A stretch of 64,000 nt of DNA from Calliopum simillimum (Eukaryota; Arthropoda; Insecta; Diptera; Lauxaniidae): the NCBI GenBank assembly GCA_951812925.1, contig OX638371.1, forward strand, positions 43,932,101 to 43,996,100. The letters run 5' to 3'. The notes beneath the pieces are model-generated. The model made no database searches. It was not told where the DNA came from and was given only the letters and a program-made list of their open reading frames with translations. Positions within the stretch are counted from its first letter, which is position 1, and each line of letters opens with the position of its first letter. A program made the translations under genes and the position numbers. Positions 46,185 to 57,659 of the stretch are shown piece by piece.

Positions 46185-46573
46185 CAGTACCTGTCCATTG
46201 AATTGCGAACGATAGCATTTTTTCGTAAAATCAATTATAACCCACAGAGTGTTGCATTAAAAAAATCAAAAGTAAGGTCAGTTGCATTTCGCATTTCAGC
46301 TCTGTAGACAACTATTCAAAAATCAAATCTGACACCCATTTGTGAAAATAATGGGAAAAAACTCTCGATAGAAGTAATTTCAGCTATTCAGATTTTAATA
46401 TTATTTGAAAAATTAGTGCAATTTGTTGAAGAAAAAGCTAATAAGTGGTAAAATTTCTTCACATCGACAAAGGATAGAGGATTAGAAAATAAGTGCGTGT
46501 AAAAAAATGTATTAAAATGGTTACCGGAATTTAAAACCTTCTCAAATTCTCACTAATACCCTGTAATTTAGAA

Positions 46574-46936
46574 ATGGGTGCTAAAAGTGGTATTAAGGTG
46601 GACAAATATATGCATGTAGTAGCTCTTTCGAAAGATGGGGGTACAAGCTATTCAGATATAGCAAAAAATGTAGGAATCAGTGTTCAAAACTGCAAAGGAA
46701 TATAAGAATTCACCTACTAAGATAATAACTTTATATAACAGCCGAGGAAATTGCAGAGGAAAGCGGAAAACCACTATAAGACAAGGCAGATTAAGTATGC
46801 AAAAAACCTTGGAGAACCGAACCGCAACATTTTGGAGTATTTGGAACGACTTAAAATAGCTGGTGTCAATATAACAAGACATAATCTTAGAAGACGATTT
46901 CATATAAATTGTTTTTCATGCAATATGGCAGCATAA
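46574..46936 (+). pseudogene. Tc1-like transposase N-terminus, left arm
   Basis: MGAKSGIKVDKYMHVVALSK, then GGTSYSDIAKNVGISVQNC, is the first helix-turn-helix of a Tc1-type transposase. After a gap with a shift, GNCRGKRKTTIRQGRLSMQK (an AT-hook-like linker) and NDLKIAGVNITRHNLRRRF (the second HTH) follow. The coding sequence ends before the catalytic core. Confidence 0.7.
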
Positions 46937-47064
46937 AAGCCAAAATTGACTTAAGCATTGCGCTGTCTGGAAACTTAGTTTTTCCACTAGTTAGAAGCAA
47001 GATCCTTATGTAGCTGTGCCCATAAAAATCGGTGTCACTTCATTGCTTTAATCAATTTTGGCTT

Positions 47065-47434
47065 TTATACTGGCCTACTGCATACAGAACAATTTTCATC
47101 AAATCGTCTTGTAAGATTATGTCTTGTTATATTGACACCAGCGCTTTTTAAGTCTTTCCAAATACTCCGAAATGTTGCGGTTCGGTTCTCCAAGGTTTTT
47201 TGCATACTTAATCTGCCTTGTCTTATAGTAGTTTTCCGCTTTTCTCTGCAATTTGCTCGGCTGTAAGAAAAATGTATTATCTTAGTAGGTGAATTCTTAC
47301 ATTCCTTTGCAGTTTTGAACACTGATTCCTACATTTTTTGCTATATCTGAATAGCTTGTACCCCCATCTTTCGAAAGAGCTACTACATGCATATATTTTT
47401 CCACCTTAATACCACTTTTAGCACCCATTTCTAA
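47065..47434 (-). pseudogene. Tc1-like transposase N-terminus, right arm
   Basis: The inverse copy of the left-arm fragment with minor differences: FKTAKECKNSPTKIIHF, then ANCREKRKTTIRQGRLSMQK, and DLKSAGVNITRHNLTRRF. It also stops at the spacer. The start methionine region (MGAKSGIKVEKYMHVVALSK-like) lies near 47430. Confidence 0.7.
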
Positions 47435-47820
47435 ATTACAGGGTATTAGTGAGAATTTGAGAAGGTTTTAAATTCCGGTAACCATTTTAATACATTTTTT
47501 TACACGCACTTATTTTCTTAACCTCTATCCTTTGTCGGTGTGAAGAAATTTTACCACTTATTAGCTTTTTCTTCAACAAATTGCACTAATTTTTCAAGTA
47601 ATATTAAAATCTGAATAGCTGAAATTACTTCTATCGAGAGTTTTTTCCCATTATTTTCACATATGGGTGTCAGATTTGATTTTTGAATAGTTGTCTACAG
47701 AGCTGAAATGCAGAGCAATGCAACTGACCTTACTTTTGATTTTTTTAATGCAACACTCTGCGGGTTATACTTGATTTTACGAAAAAATGCTATCGTTCGC
47801 AATTCAATGGACAGGTACTG

Positions 47821-48201
47821 TATAATTCTCTTAAGCGGAAAAAAAAAATCGCAAATAACACTTCTATTTTGAAAAATTGTCCTTAGAGTAAACGCGGGAG
47901 ATTTGGCACTCCTGGGTGATATGGCACTACTAGCAATTTCAATACTTCCAGCTTTCATAGCATTTAAATATGGACACAGTTTAATTCAACTGCGTGAGAG
48001 ACTTCGTGGTATGTTATTCGTTTAACTGTATTTGGAATAATAGCTTGTGTGTGGGGTTTTTTAAAAAAATTTTTAAATGTAAACGACTGACTTTTGTTTT
48101 GCATAAAGGAGAGCGCTGAGTATTTGATACAGCTTTATGGTGCATATATCAAAACAAACAGAATTAAATGTGATTTCGTTTTCGGATGAAAATGAGCGAG
48201 A
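47821..48201. other. non-coding spacer
   Basis: No gene recognised. It includes TTTGGCACTCCTGGGTGATA, part of whose pattern (GGGTGATATG) recurs on the other side of the hAT foldback near 49850. The foldback may therefore have split an older repeat. Confidence 0.35.
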
Positions 48202-48209
48202 GTGAACAT

Positions 48210-49769
48210 TAGAGGTGTTTTAAGAATGTATGGAAATCCTTAGTACCAACATTTTGATACTTGACACCCCTCAATTTTGTGAGGTTGGAAAAAAAAATGA
48301 GTTTGCAAAAAAAATTTTGGGGGTGGGGTGAGGGTAAAGGTTGGCGCATCGAGGTCAAAGGTGAGAGAAAAAGAGAAAAAATTTACATACAGCAATACAA
48401 ATGTTTAGGGGTCCCCTCTAGAGGGGTCGAATGTATGACCGACCCACATTATTTTTTCCCCTCCAACATTTTTACCCAGCATACTTACCCCCTATCCCTA
48501 ACCCCTAAGGGGGCTCCCATACAAAATTGGCATTTTTAGGAAATCGACCCCCACCACTTCCTGGGTGCCCCTAGAAGGGTCAAATGTTTGACTACTCCCT
48601 AATATTTTTTCCTCCGCAACATTTTTTCCCAACATACTTACCCTCTATCTCTGACTCTTAAGGGGACTCCCATACAAAATAGATGTCATAGACATGAAAA
48701 ATGTGGAAAGATAATCGTCAAATAAGCCCATAATTGCTTAGAAGTCACTCCTAGAGGAGTCAAATATATGACCGACCCCCATGAGTCCCCCTCCAAAGTT
48801 TTTTCTCAGCATACCTACCCCCTATTTTTAATCCTTAAGGGGGCTCCTATACAAAGTTACTGTTTTTACATAAAATGCCCCCACTGCCCTAACTGGCCCA
48901 CGGGTACCCCTAAAAGGGTCAAATGTATGACCGACCCCCATTATTTTTTTGCAACCTATATTTTTTTCCCACATACTTCCCCCTATTTTCAACCCTGAAA
49001 GGGGCTGCCATATAATTTTTTTTTTTATAAATTTTCCTAGAAATAATGGGGGTCGGTCATACATTTGACCCTGCTAGGGGTACCCATGGTCGAGTTATGG
49101 TCCAGTTATGGTTCAGTTAGGGCAGTGGTGGCAGTTTTTAAAAAAACCGTAACTTTGTATGGGAGCCCCCTTAAGGATTGGAAATAGGGGGTAGGAAAGC
49201 TGTGAAACTTTGGTAATGGAGGTCGGTCATATATTTGATTCCCTAGGAGAGACTCCTGGACAATTATGGGCCTATTTGACGATTTCCTTTCCATACTTTT
49301 TATGTCTATGACGTCAATTTTGTAAGAGGGCCCCCTTAAGAGCTAGAGATAGAGGGTAAGTATGGTGCGAAAAAATGTTGAGAAGGAAAAACCATTAGGG
49401 GTCGGTCATACATTTGACCCTTCTAGGGGCACCCTGGGAGTGGTAGAGGTCGATTTCCTAAAAATCTCAATTTTGTATGGAAGCACCCTTAGGGGTTAGA
49501 GGTAAGAGGTAGGTATGTTTGGTAAAAATGTTGGGGGAGAAAAAATAATGTGGGTCCGTCATACAATTGAACCCTCTAGAGGTGGCCCCTCTTGTAGGAC
49601 TGTAAGTAAATTGTTTCTCCTTTTCTGTCATCTTTGACCTCGATGCGCCAACCCTTACCCTCACCCGACCCCCAAAATTTTTTTTCCAAACTTATTTTTT
49701 TTTCCAACCTCACAAAATTGAGGGGTGTCAAGTATCAAAATCCAAAATTCGTGCACTAAAACACCTCTA
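48210..49769. mobile_element. hAT foldback element with 8 bp target duplication
   Basis: The ends TAGAGGTGTTTTA and TAAAACACCTCTA are flanked by GTGAACAT on both sides (48202-48209 and 49770-49777). The TAGAG start and 8 bp duplication are classic hAT features. The arms of about 750 bp (from TTTTGATACTTGACACCCC) are largely complementary. Each is built from about four units of roughly 170 bp containing AAGGGGGCTCCCATACAAA and GTCAAATGTATGACCGACCC. The centre is near 49020. There is no transposase. Confidence 0.85.
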
Positions 49770-49777
49770 GTGAACAT

Positions 49778-50021
49778 GTTTATTCGTTTCGTGTAATTTT
49801 TACTCGGTATGTACCGAAAGGGAGTGGTGGCACCCCACTACTGCGGGTGATATGATTCTGATGCCATATCCTTTGCATGTTATAAGATATTTGGGAGTAC
49901 AAACATTCCTACTTAGTGATAAATCTTTATGTCTCGGTTTTCAATACTTTGTTGAACATAAACTTGACTGAACTCTGGATGTGAAGGGCCAACAACCAGC
50001 ATCTGTAGTAACACGGGCTCA
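49778..50021. other. spacer with part of an older element
   Basis: It continues the sequence interrupted by the hAT foldback and leads into the CACGGTG element A1. No confident protein is visible. GGGAGTGGTGGCACCCCACT near 49820 is a short imperfect palindrome. Confidence 0.35.
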
Positions 50022-50025
50022 TCAT

Positions 50026-50906
50026 CACGGTGCTCTTGAACAGTCGATAGGTTTTTTGAATATGTGGAGAAAATCTGTGAATGTGGTTTCATTTGTATTA
50101 GTTTAGTGGTCTGAAAAATGCAAACCCCGAAATCGTAGCTGATCATCCCCGCGAAATATCGCAAAAATACATATCCCATATAAAATAAAAAAAAATCAGA
50201 AAAAAAACGCAACAAACATATAAAAATAGTTATTTTTAATGTATTTTGCAATGCTGAATTGCTGTATCTTATACGGTTTTTGAGATATCTTAGCCTAAAC
50301 AAGGAATAAAGCCGACGCTATGTTTTATTGTTGTGTTTTGGAGCTATATAACAGGACGTATATCCGTAAATTCTGATGCAGAAATGGAAAGCTTTAATCA
50401 ATCTTCTAAACCTAATTCAAATAATGTCGATATCTTTATTTTTCTCGGAGATATCCTAACCTAAAAAGTTAAAAAAGTGCAAAAAACGTATTTTGTCATT
50501 ATTTCAGTCTACGATATTTCAGAGAAAAATTAAGCGGTTTTAAAGAAAAATATTGGAACTTTCAGATAATGTATCGAATTTTGCGTATTAATGTTCTATA
50601 TTCTAGTTATATAGGTCTTTTTTCCTTGTTTAGGCTAAGATATCTCAAAAACCGTATAAGATATAGCAATTTTAAGACTGGATTCGGATTCAGCATTGCA
50701 AAATACATTATATATAACTATTTTTATATTTGTTTGTTGCGTTTTTTTTCCGATTTTTTTTTTTTATATGGGATATTTATTGTAGCGATATTTCGCGGGG
50801 ATGATCAGCTACGATTTCGGGGTTTGCGTTTTCCAGACCACTAAGCTAATACAAATGAAACCCCATTCACAGATTTTCTCCACATCGACTGTTCAAGAGC
50901 ACCGTG
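50026..50906. mobile_element. foldback element A1 with CACGGTG ends (881 bp)
   Basis: CACGGTGCTCTTGAACAGTC at 50026 and its inverse ending at 50906 are flanked by TCAT on both sides (50022-50025 and 50907-50910). The arms include AGATTTTCTCCACAT, AGCTGATCATCCCCGCG-type and CTTATACGGTTTTTGAGATA blocks in both orientations. The loop near 50330-50620 contains the uninterrupted sequence ATAACAGGACGTATATCC. There is no coding capacity. Confidence 0.85.
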
Positions 50907-50929
50907 TCATCGACGAAAGCATTCTAGAA

Positions 50930-51125
50930 CCAAGCACATTCAGCTTTTGTGTGAGGCTTGAACCAAAGCAGCAAGTGATTCAAACAGTTCTTCTGGATTT
51001 TCATCTACTGGGATTTACCCTTTCAGTCCAAATAAAATTCCAGATCACGAATTTTTACAAGATTGCATTGAGAAAAATAAAGGGCAAAATGTGGCTGAAG
51101 TGCTTCAATGTGCCACAGAGCCTTA
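50930..51125 (+). pseudogene. pogo/DDE_1-type transposase C-terminal fragment
   Basis: A short frame reads SDSNSSSGFSSTGIYPFSPN, then KIPDHEFLQDCIEKNKGQ. The GF-x-x-TGIYPF-x-P pattern closes the catalytic domain in jerky/pogo-like transposases of the DDE_1 family. The frame is closed upstream by a stop at about 50960. Element A1 lies just upstream, so the rest of this gene may lie displaced or lost beyond it. Confidence 0.45.
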
Positions 51126-51263
51126 GAATTTTAGTCTGGTAGGACCTTCAATGATTGTTTTAATTTTTATTTGATTAATTTGAGGTTTTCTCTAGGATGT
51201 GCTAGAAAAGCCTAAAAATGTCTTTAAAAAATAGCCTGTACCAACGACATCTAAGCGTAGCAC

Positions 51264-51901
51264 TATATATATTTCTGGCCTAGGCAACACTAAGTGTTGC
51301 CAGGTACAATCTGACATTTCCATTGGAAAGTTTGACATTTTTTACAATAGCATAAACGTACTCAACGTTTTGATGTACAAGTGCTATTTGTTTTGTTTAC
51401 AGTGAGTTAAGAAAATCAATTTTTACATTGATAATTAAAGCGATTGATAAATTATGGGGTTTCCAACGAGAACAAAAGTTTTTTACAACTAAGTGTTCAT
51501 GCAAAATCGAATGTATTGGAGTGGATCTAATGCCCAAGGATGCCTCTATCTCACGGTATGTCACATGATGATCTTGTATTATTAGTTCACGCGCGGCATC
51601 AATGTTCTCTGGCACAACGGCCGTTTTTGGACGTCGGCCACGATTGAATTCATTAAACCAGTTTTTCACAGTGCTATAATCCACGTCGAAAATTGTGAAA
51701 AATGATCGCACGAAAATGTTCACGAGTTAATTCCATTTTTTTGCCAAATTGATTTTTTCAAGTCGCTGTAAACAACACAAATGATGGTCGTACGTCAAAA
51801 CGTTCTGAGCACGTTTATGCTAAAAAATGTCAAACTTTCCAATGGAAATGCCAGATTGCACCTGGCACCACTTAGTGTTGCCTAGGCTAGTAATATATAT
51901 A
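51264..51901 (-). mobile_element. internally deleted mariner
   Basis: Inverted ends of about 100 bp run from TATATATATTTCTGGCCTAG through CAACACTAAGTGTTGCC and TTTCCATTGGAAAGTTTGAC to CAACGTTTTGA. They are mirrored at 51790-51901. A transposase N-terminus is retained on the minus strand. The whole element is about 640 bp, half the usual mariner length. Confidence 0.8.
51397..51723 (-). pseudogene. mariner transposase N-terminal part
   Basis: On the minus strand STVKNWFNEFNRGRRPKTAV, ENIDAARELIIQDHHVTYRE, IEASLGIRSTPIHSILHEHL and NFCSRWKPHNL follow each other. These are the HTH region and the start of the linker of a mariner transposase from a different subfamily than the one at 24.2 kb. The catalytic region is deleted. 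Confidence 0.85.
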
Positions 51902-51930
51902 GCAGCCCACGAACGGTGGCATTTGATCTT

Positions 51931-52006
51931 GACGGTAGCCGAAATGGTTAAGCATTGTTTTCTCTCATCAGAAACACGGAGTCAAGGGTTCGAGTGTGGC
52001 TTCTGA
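51931..52006 (+). tRNA. tRNA-like sequence (decayed tRNA or SINE head)
   Basis: TAGCCGAAATGGTTAAG fits an internal A box and GGGTTCGAG fits a B box about 50 bases later, the spacing expected for a serine- or leucine-type tRNA. The T-stem (AAGGG against GTGGC) and acceptor stem do not pair, so a functional tRNA is unlikely. It could be the promoter head of a SINE. Confidence 0.3.
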
Positions 52007-52519
52007 CAAGAATTAACTAAAGTAAAGTTGTCAAAAAATTTATGAAGACCTAGAAAAATTTGCGCACTGCAATTTTTTTTTGCTTGCGCATTAGCTGCCA
52101 TCTTGAAATATGTTTGATTCAATTTATCTCGTTTCCTGTTGGTCGGACAGAAAAAATTTTGAACAAAACTTACGGGCAATAAAGTTTTACGTTTTATTGA
52201 TCTCTGACGCGATATCCATAAGTTGATACTTTGAGCGGTAGAGGCCGCCAAAGTTACAAAAAATCAGTTTTTTTTCATTTGCATCATTTGGGTGTTAATT
52301 TTTCAAAATATTGGGACCACAAAATTTTTAGCGCTTGTAAAAACAAGCAAAATAGTTTTTAAATAAATAATTATCTCAACGTGTGAATTTTTTTGGAATT
52401 TTTTTAAACTTTTTGTTTTTGAATAATTTAAAAAAATTTTTTTTTGATAAATTTATTCAAAAATTATTAAAAGAAAAAAAAAAATTTTTTTTTAACTTTC
52501 CAAAAAACTCCCAAAAATT

Positions 52520-53079
52520 TCACACTTATTTCTTGGACTATTCTAAGCATTTTTTGCCAAGCACACTTTTTACGTAAGATGCTTTCCTCTCGAGTAAAAA
52601 AAGATTTTTGCCTGCCGAGGGCATTCAAAAGCCAAAAACTGCCATGTAGCGTCCAAATCCCATCTTGAGTCATACATCATTTTAAAGCTTATAAATTATG
52701 CTTTAATTTAAAGTACTTTTAAAAAAAATTCAAAAGTATTTTTAAGTGTTAAAAATGTTGGTGAAAAAAAATTTTTTTCCACCAAGAAATATTTTTGTGT
52801 AAAGAGAACACTTCAAAATGAATGGAACCAGTTACTTAGATTTATCAATTTACAAACTTTAGTGTAAGCTATAAATTTTTGAAAAAACGCCCTTTTCATG
52901 AAAATGGCTAAAAACGCCAACTTCAACACCCTGTATTTTAACAACAAATGGTACTAGGACCAAATCCTACCGGATTGTTGTTCTTGCACACCGGATCTAC
53001 CATATTGCCAAATTTGAGCGAAATCGGAAAAAAAAATTTTTGAGCTGGTACACTTGGCGTGGATTGCTTCATATACATA
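52520..53079 (+). repeat. dispersed repeat, copy 2, interrupted by a Tc1
   Basis: The same family as 27310-27890 (TATTTCTTGGACTATTCTAA through CATATTGCCAAATTTGAGCG). The match ends at GGATTGCTTCATATA, where the Tc1 end begins. Confidence 0.7.
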
Positions 53080-53960
53080 CAGTGTCGGCCAAAACCTAAG
53101 CACCCCCTAAAGAAATTTTTTCTTATATCAATTTTTTTTTTAAAAAACGACGTTATTGAGTTAGTTTGTGTGTTTATTTTATTTATTTATACGTTTATTA
53201 TTGACAAACAAAAACTTACAAAATTCAGGGTTTTATAAATGAAGAGTTAAAATTTGATTAACATTAAAATTTAGAAACTTCATCGGACAAAACTTAAGCA
53301 CCCCCTTCTTAACATTTAATAAAAACTTTTAAAATTAATATTTAGTTGAAAACCCTTTATACTGGGTAACATTAGCACATCTTTAAAGCATAGAGGACAT
53401 TATATTATTAATGATGTCCAGCGATATCCCTTCCCAAGGCTACTTTCAAAGCTTCAAAGAGATTTTTCTTGGATTTGCAATTTTCCTTTTAGATTTTTGT
53501 GTTAATGATCTCCCAGAGGTTTTCAATGGGATTCAAATCTGTGGACTGGCTAGGCGAACCAAGAACTTGTATCCCATTGCTTTGAAACCAGGCTTTACAA
53601 ACTTAAGTGGTATGTGTTTGGATCGTTGTCGTGTTGGAACCTCCATTTAAGTGGCATCTCTTGATTGGCATTAAGCAGCATCACATCATTTGGTATGTCA
53701 AAGTGCATAAAACAATCCATAATTCCTTTAGTCTAATGAATTGGCCCACTCCCTTGACCAGAGAAAAAACCGCATACCATTACAATCCGTCCACCGTACT
53801 TTACAGAGGCTTTGCAAAACTTTGGTTTCAATCTTTTCCATTTTGGTCTGCGTACTCGCCTTAATTCATCCAAACCTGCAGCTACTGCAGCTAATAGCCT
53901 TCTTAGCCAATTAGCAAAAAAAGGCTATCAATTAAATGCTAAGCTTTTTATAAAAAATTT
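53080..53960 (-). mobile_element. Tc1-like relic with repeated end motif
   Basis: A left end CAGTGTCGGCCAAAACCTAA, preceded by TA, starts at 53080. A second copy of the motif (CGGACAAAACTTAAGCACCC) lies about 190 bp inward in the same direction. This is the IR/DR arrangement known from Tc1 relatives. A matching right end was not found. Confidence 0.7.
53400..53930 (-). pseudogene. Tc1 transposase catalytic-region relic
   Basis: Read on the minus strand in pieces: RRPKWKRLKPKFCKASVKYG, GGRIVMVCGFFSGQGSGPIH, then DCFMHFDIPNDVMLLNANQE, KWRFQHDNDPN with the second catalytic aspartate region, and PVHRFESH and KPLGDH in place of the usual SPDLNPIENLW. Stops and shifts break the frame several times. 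It runs from the DDE core to near the C-terminus. Confidence 0.75.
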
Positions 53961-54970
53961 CTTAAATAAGGTATAAAAAACCATGCAAGTTAATATTAGT
54001 TATATCTTGTTTCATATCCCGTAGCTTTATCACAGCATACCCCTTTAGCCTATATGTACATAAACATGTGACAGTATTTTCATACACCTCCATATAAATA
54101 TTCATACAAATCAAAGATGGCATGTTTGAAAAAATTTAACCCATCACACAGTGCGTTGAGCCCATACAAAAAATGGTCAAAAATAGAAGGAGTGGTTGGA
54201 TATCGATGAAATTTGGTACTTTAAATAATTTGGGGCTGCTGAGCTCAAAAATGATTTCAGATTTGTTGTAAACTTTATAGTTTTGCTAAAAACCAGGTGT
54301 TTAGGACGATTTTCTTAAGCCCCATGTATAACGATTTTTGTATTTATTTTTAAAATATGTGATTTTGTAATATACATTGTAGAAATGTTTTATGTACAAA
54401 AAAAAATTTTCAACATAATAGTACAGTCATTTGGTAGTTTTACCTGGAAAGTTTTGCGGGATTTTTACAAATGAGTTATTTTATAGATTTCAATGTGCTC
54501 TTTCAGAATTTCAACTTTGCTACCTAGAATCGTGTTCGCTCATGGCGCAATATTGGAAAAATGGCGTCCAAAATCAGTTTTTTACAAATATCTCTTTCGC
54601 GGTTCCATTTAGAAAAAAATATTGTGGCGCAATATTGTAGCTAATAAAATTTTCTATAAAAATTATTTATAGGAAATTACTTCAACTATAAGGTACATTT
54701 TATATCTTTTTTAAATGACTTATAGTTTACGAGATATTTTTTCAACAGATCTAAAATTTAGAAAAAACCGTTTTTTCAAAATAGCTCCAAAAATGTTAGT
54801 TCTAGAAAAAACATTTTTTTCGCCATTTGTAGAACGTTCAATTCCCTTTAAGAGTCTTTCCGAACTGTTTTTTCGTCCGACTTACCGTTCGTGAGATATC
54901 GCGTCTTGAAAATTATTCAAAATTGAACATTGTGCTATGCTCCATGCGAAAGTTACGATCACTTCTCCGA
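53961..54970. other. AT-rich stretch without a recognisable gene
   Basis: It begins with CACACAGTGCGTTGAGCCCA at about 54145, of Transib-terminus form but unpaired. Short frames have no recognisable domain. Confidence 0.35.
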
Positions 54971-54979
54971 TTTGTATTG

Positions 54980-57400
54980 AAAAAAAATGTAGTTTAATAG
55001 CCCTGGAACAGCAAAGGACCCAGAAACAAGTTGGTGCAAATAAAGGATATCTGCATTATCTCTGCGTTCCCTTAGAGACTGCATTTTAGGTAGCTTCAAA
55101 CGATCCTCATAAGGAGGAAGATTTGAAGAATCAACCCAATTTAGGCCATTCTGAGCAAATCGAATAAAATTTTTTTAGATTCTTTCGATGACCAAATTTT
55201 ACTAGCATACTCCAAGTGAGGACGTACAATCGTATTATGTAAAGTTACTAATGAATTATTAAATTCTTTGGCCCACCTTTTAATAAAACCAAACAGAGAC
55301 GCTGCTTTCTTGCATGCTTGATTTATGTGTTCATTATATGTTATTTTGTCATCAAAATGCACACCTAATTCTTTCACCAAATCGACACGACAAATGTTTT
55401 CGTCTCATAATACATAATCATATTTTATTTTGCTTTTTTTCCTAAAAAATGTAATGGTTTGGCATTTATCAGGATTTAAAAGTTATTTTTAAAGCACCAA
55501 ATTTCAAATTTTTCCTAGTCAGACTGTAGCAGAAAAGTATCGTTATTTTTCTTCACGGACCTGAAAATTTTCACATCATCCGCATAAACTAGCAAATTAG
55601 AGTTCTTAATGATATGAGTTACATCATTTATAGCCAATATAAATAGTAACCGGCCTAGGTGACTACCTTGTGGGACACTTGAGGACGCTGCTAATGAAGA
55701 AGGTAACACTTTACGCAATCTTATTTGATAAAAACGATCTAATAAATTTGATTCAATCCAGCTGACAAAGTTGGAAGAAAATCAAAACTTTTTGAGCTTA
55801 AACAAAATTAAACTATGAGGAAACTTGTCAAATGCAGTCAACTTGGCAACCATAGTCTAGGGAACTCAAGGCGAAAGAAGAAAAATCAAGAAGGTTCGAG
55901 ACTGTAGATCTGCCATTGCCAAATCCGTGCTGACGTGTTGTAATAATTTCACTGCAGTAGACTTTGACTTGATCGTATATAATTTTTTAAAAAAGTGTAG
56001 GAACTGTTGATAACTTAGCTAAGGGTCTATAATTAGAGACATCACTTTTACATCCTTTTTATATATTGGACTTATAAAGGACTCTTTGCATTGTTTAGGA
56101 AAATAATTATCGTTTAATGATTTAACTCCGCAATAATTTTTAGATTATTTGTATTCAATGCCGTAAACTCAGGTGGAAAACCGTCCGATTTTTTTTTAGA
56201 GTTAATAAAACTCCAGAAGTTCTTGGGGTCATGTAAAATATTGAACTTTATTTAATTCATATAATCAGAATAGGCTGAAGCTGATTTCGATTTAAATTCC
56301 TGAAACAAACTATCGTATGTTTCAGGATCATTTTGATTTTGACTACTGACGTATTTTTTCCATGCCCTATTTCGAATACCAAAGGTAAGACGAATTATCA
56401 AGTTTTTTTATAGTACGTGGTACAGACAATGAAATTGCTGAAGATAATTCATTATAAAAATAATTAATACACGTATCAAGAATATTGTCATTGAAAAAAT
56501 TCAGCATATTGTTGAGCTTGTTTTCTAAAATAGCATTCAACTTCGTAAAGTCAGCTTTTTTAAAATTATATTCATAAATTTTAATCGGTGACGTTGAGTC
56601 AAGTAAGTTATTATTGTCAATTTGAAATAGAATACTCAATGGAGGATGATAAGCATCTACCACAGACAGGGCGTGAATACCCTTATCAACTACAATATTG
56701 TCACCATCAGTAGCCAAAACCAAGTCAAGTTGTCGCCCTTGACAGTTTGTTATACAAATAACTTGCTGTAAATTTGTTAAAATTTCATCAACAAAAATAT
56801 GTTAGACGTGTACAAATATGTGTCATCCTCAAATAAACTCCATTTGAGGTCACGTAAATTAAAATCACCCAACAATAATATTTCGTCGTTACCATTAAGC
56901 TCATTGACGATAGTATCTACGGCCTATGATAGATTATCTTATGCTTCAGTACTACTAACAGGAGGTATATAAGCGTTTAAAATGTATAAAAAGGATTTTC
57001 TAAGTAAAACTTTAACGCACATAAGCCCCAAGTCAGATGCAACAGGTAATTCGATCAATGAACTACTTAGTGAAATAATTTTTGATAGCTATAAAGACAC
57101 TTTCACCAACTGAAGTGATATTGTCTTTATATCTATCCCTTCTAAAAACATTGAAACTATAGTCAAACAGCTCTGTACTAAGTATACTTTTGTTTAACCA
57201 AGTCTCAGTAAAAACAATAATATCGTCAGAGAAATTCTGGGTTTCTAAAATGACTTTATGAGTCTTGGAACGTAGGCCCCTTACATTTTAATAGTAAAGG
57301 GACAATCTATTTAGTTTTTTGGAATTGGACGCCTAATATTTTTGGAAGTCTTATTATTATATTTGGGTTTAAACTCAGATATGTATGTACATATTGTCAG
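54980..57400 (-). pseudogene. decayed non-LTR retrotransposon
   Basis: Read on the minus strand, the 5' part (about 57330-56700) is an endonuclease broken by many stops (IVFTETWLNKSI, then GRQLDLVLATDGD and VDAYHPPLSI where SDHxPL is expected). The linker follows (56720-56370), then an RT with SSVPQGSHLGRLLF and LVYADDVKIFRSV (55720-55510). The C-terminal part ELGVHFDDKITYNEHI, TIVRPHLEYASKIWSS and RLKLPKMQSLRERRDNADIL (55380-54985) closes it. It covers more of a full element than the other copies but is the most degraded. Confidence 0.8.
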
Positions 57401-57659
57401 CCCACTGGAATTGATAATGGCATCGAAATTGCACAAGCCACTGTAATAATGAAAGACACATGAGAAGGTTTATTTCCAATTTTTTCAGGGTTCGAAAATA
57501 TCCGATATCTTCTCTTTTTTATACGAGCTAAAATTGTATGTATATATATAAATATATATGTGCCCAAATTTTTCTCGAGAACGGATGCAGCGATTTTAAT
57601 GAAACTTTGGAAAAAGATGCATTCTAGCATAAAATGGAGAATAAACAAGGTTTTATTTT

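Larger units (their letters stand above)
46185..47820. mobile_element. palindromic Tc1-like derivative
   Basis: CAGTACCTGTCCATTGAATT at the left and its exact inverse at the right are each flanked by TA. The arms (46185-46950 and 47052-47820) are near-perfect inverse copies of about 770 bp and meet at a unique spacer of about 100 bp. Each arm carries the N-terminal half of a Tc1 transposase running toward the centre. The DDE catalytic half is missing from both. Confidence 0.85.

Noticed and set aside
48261..49664. Frames in the hAT foldback containing repeated TDPH-type motifs
   Set aside because: They follow the subunit repeat and occur on both strands by symmetry.
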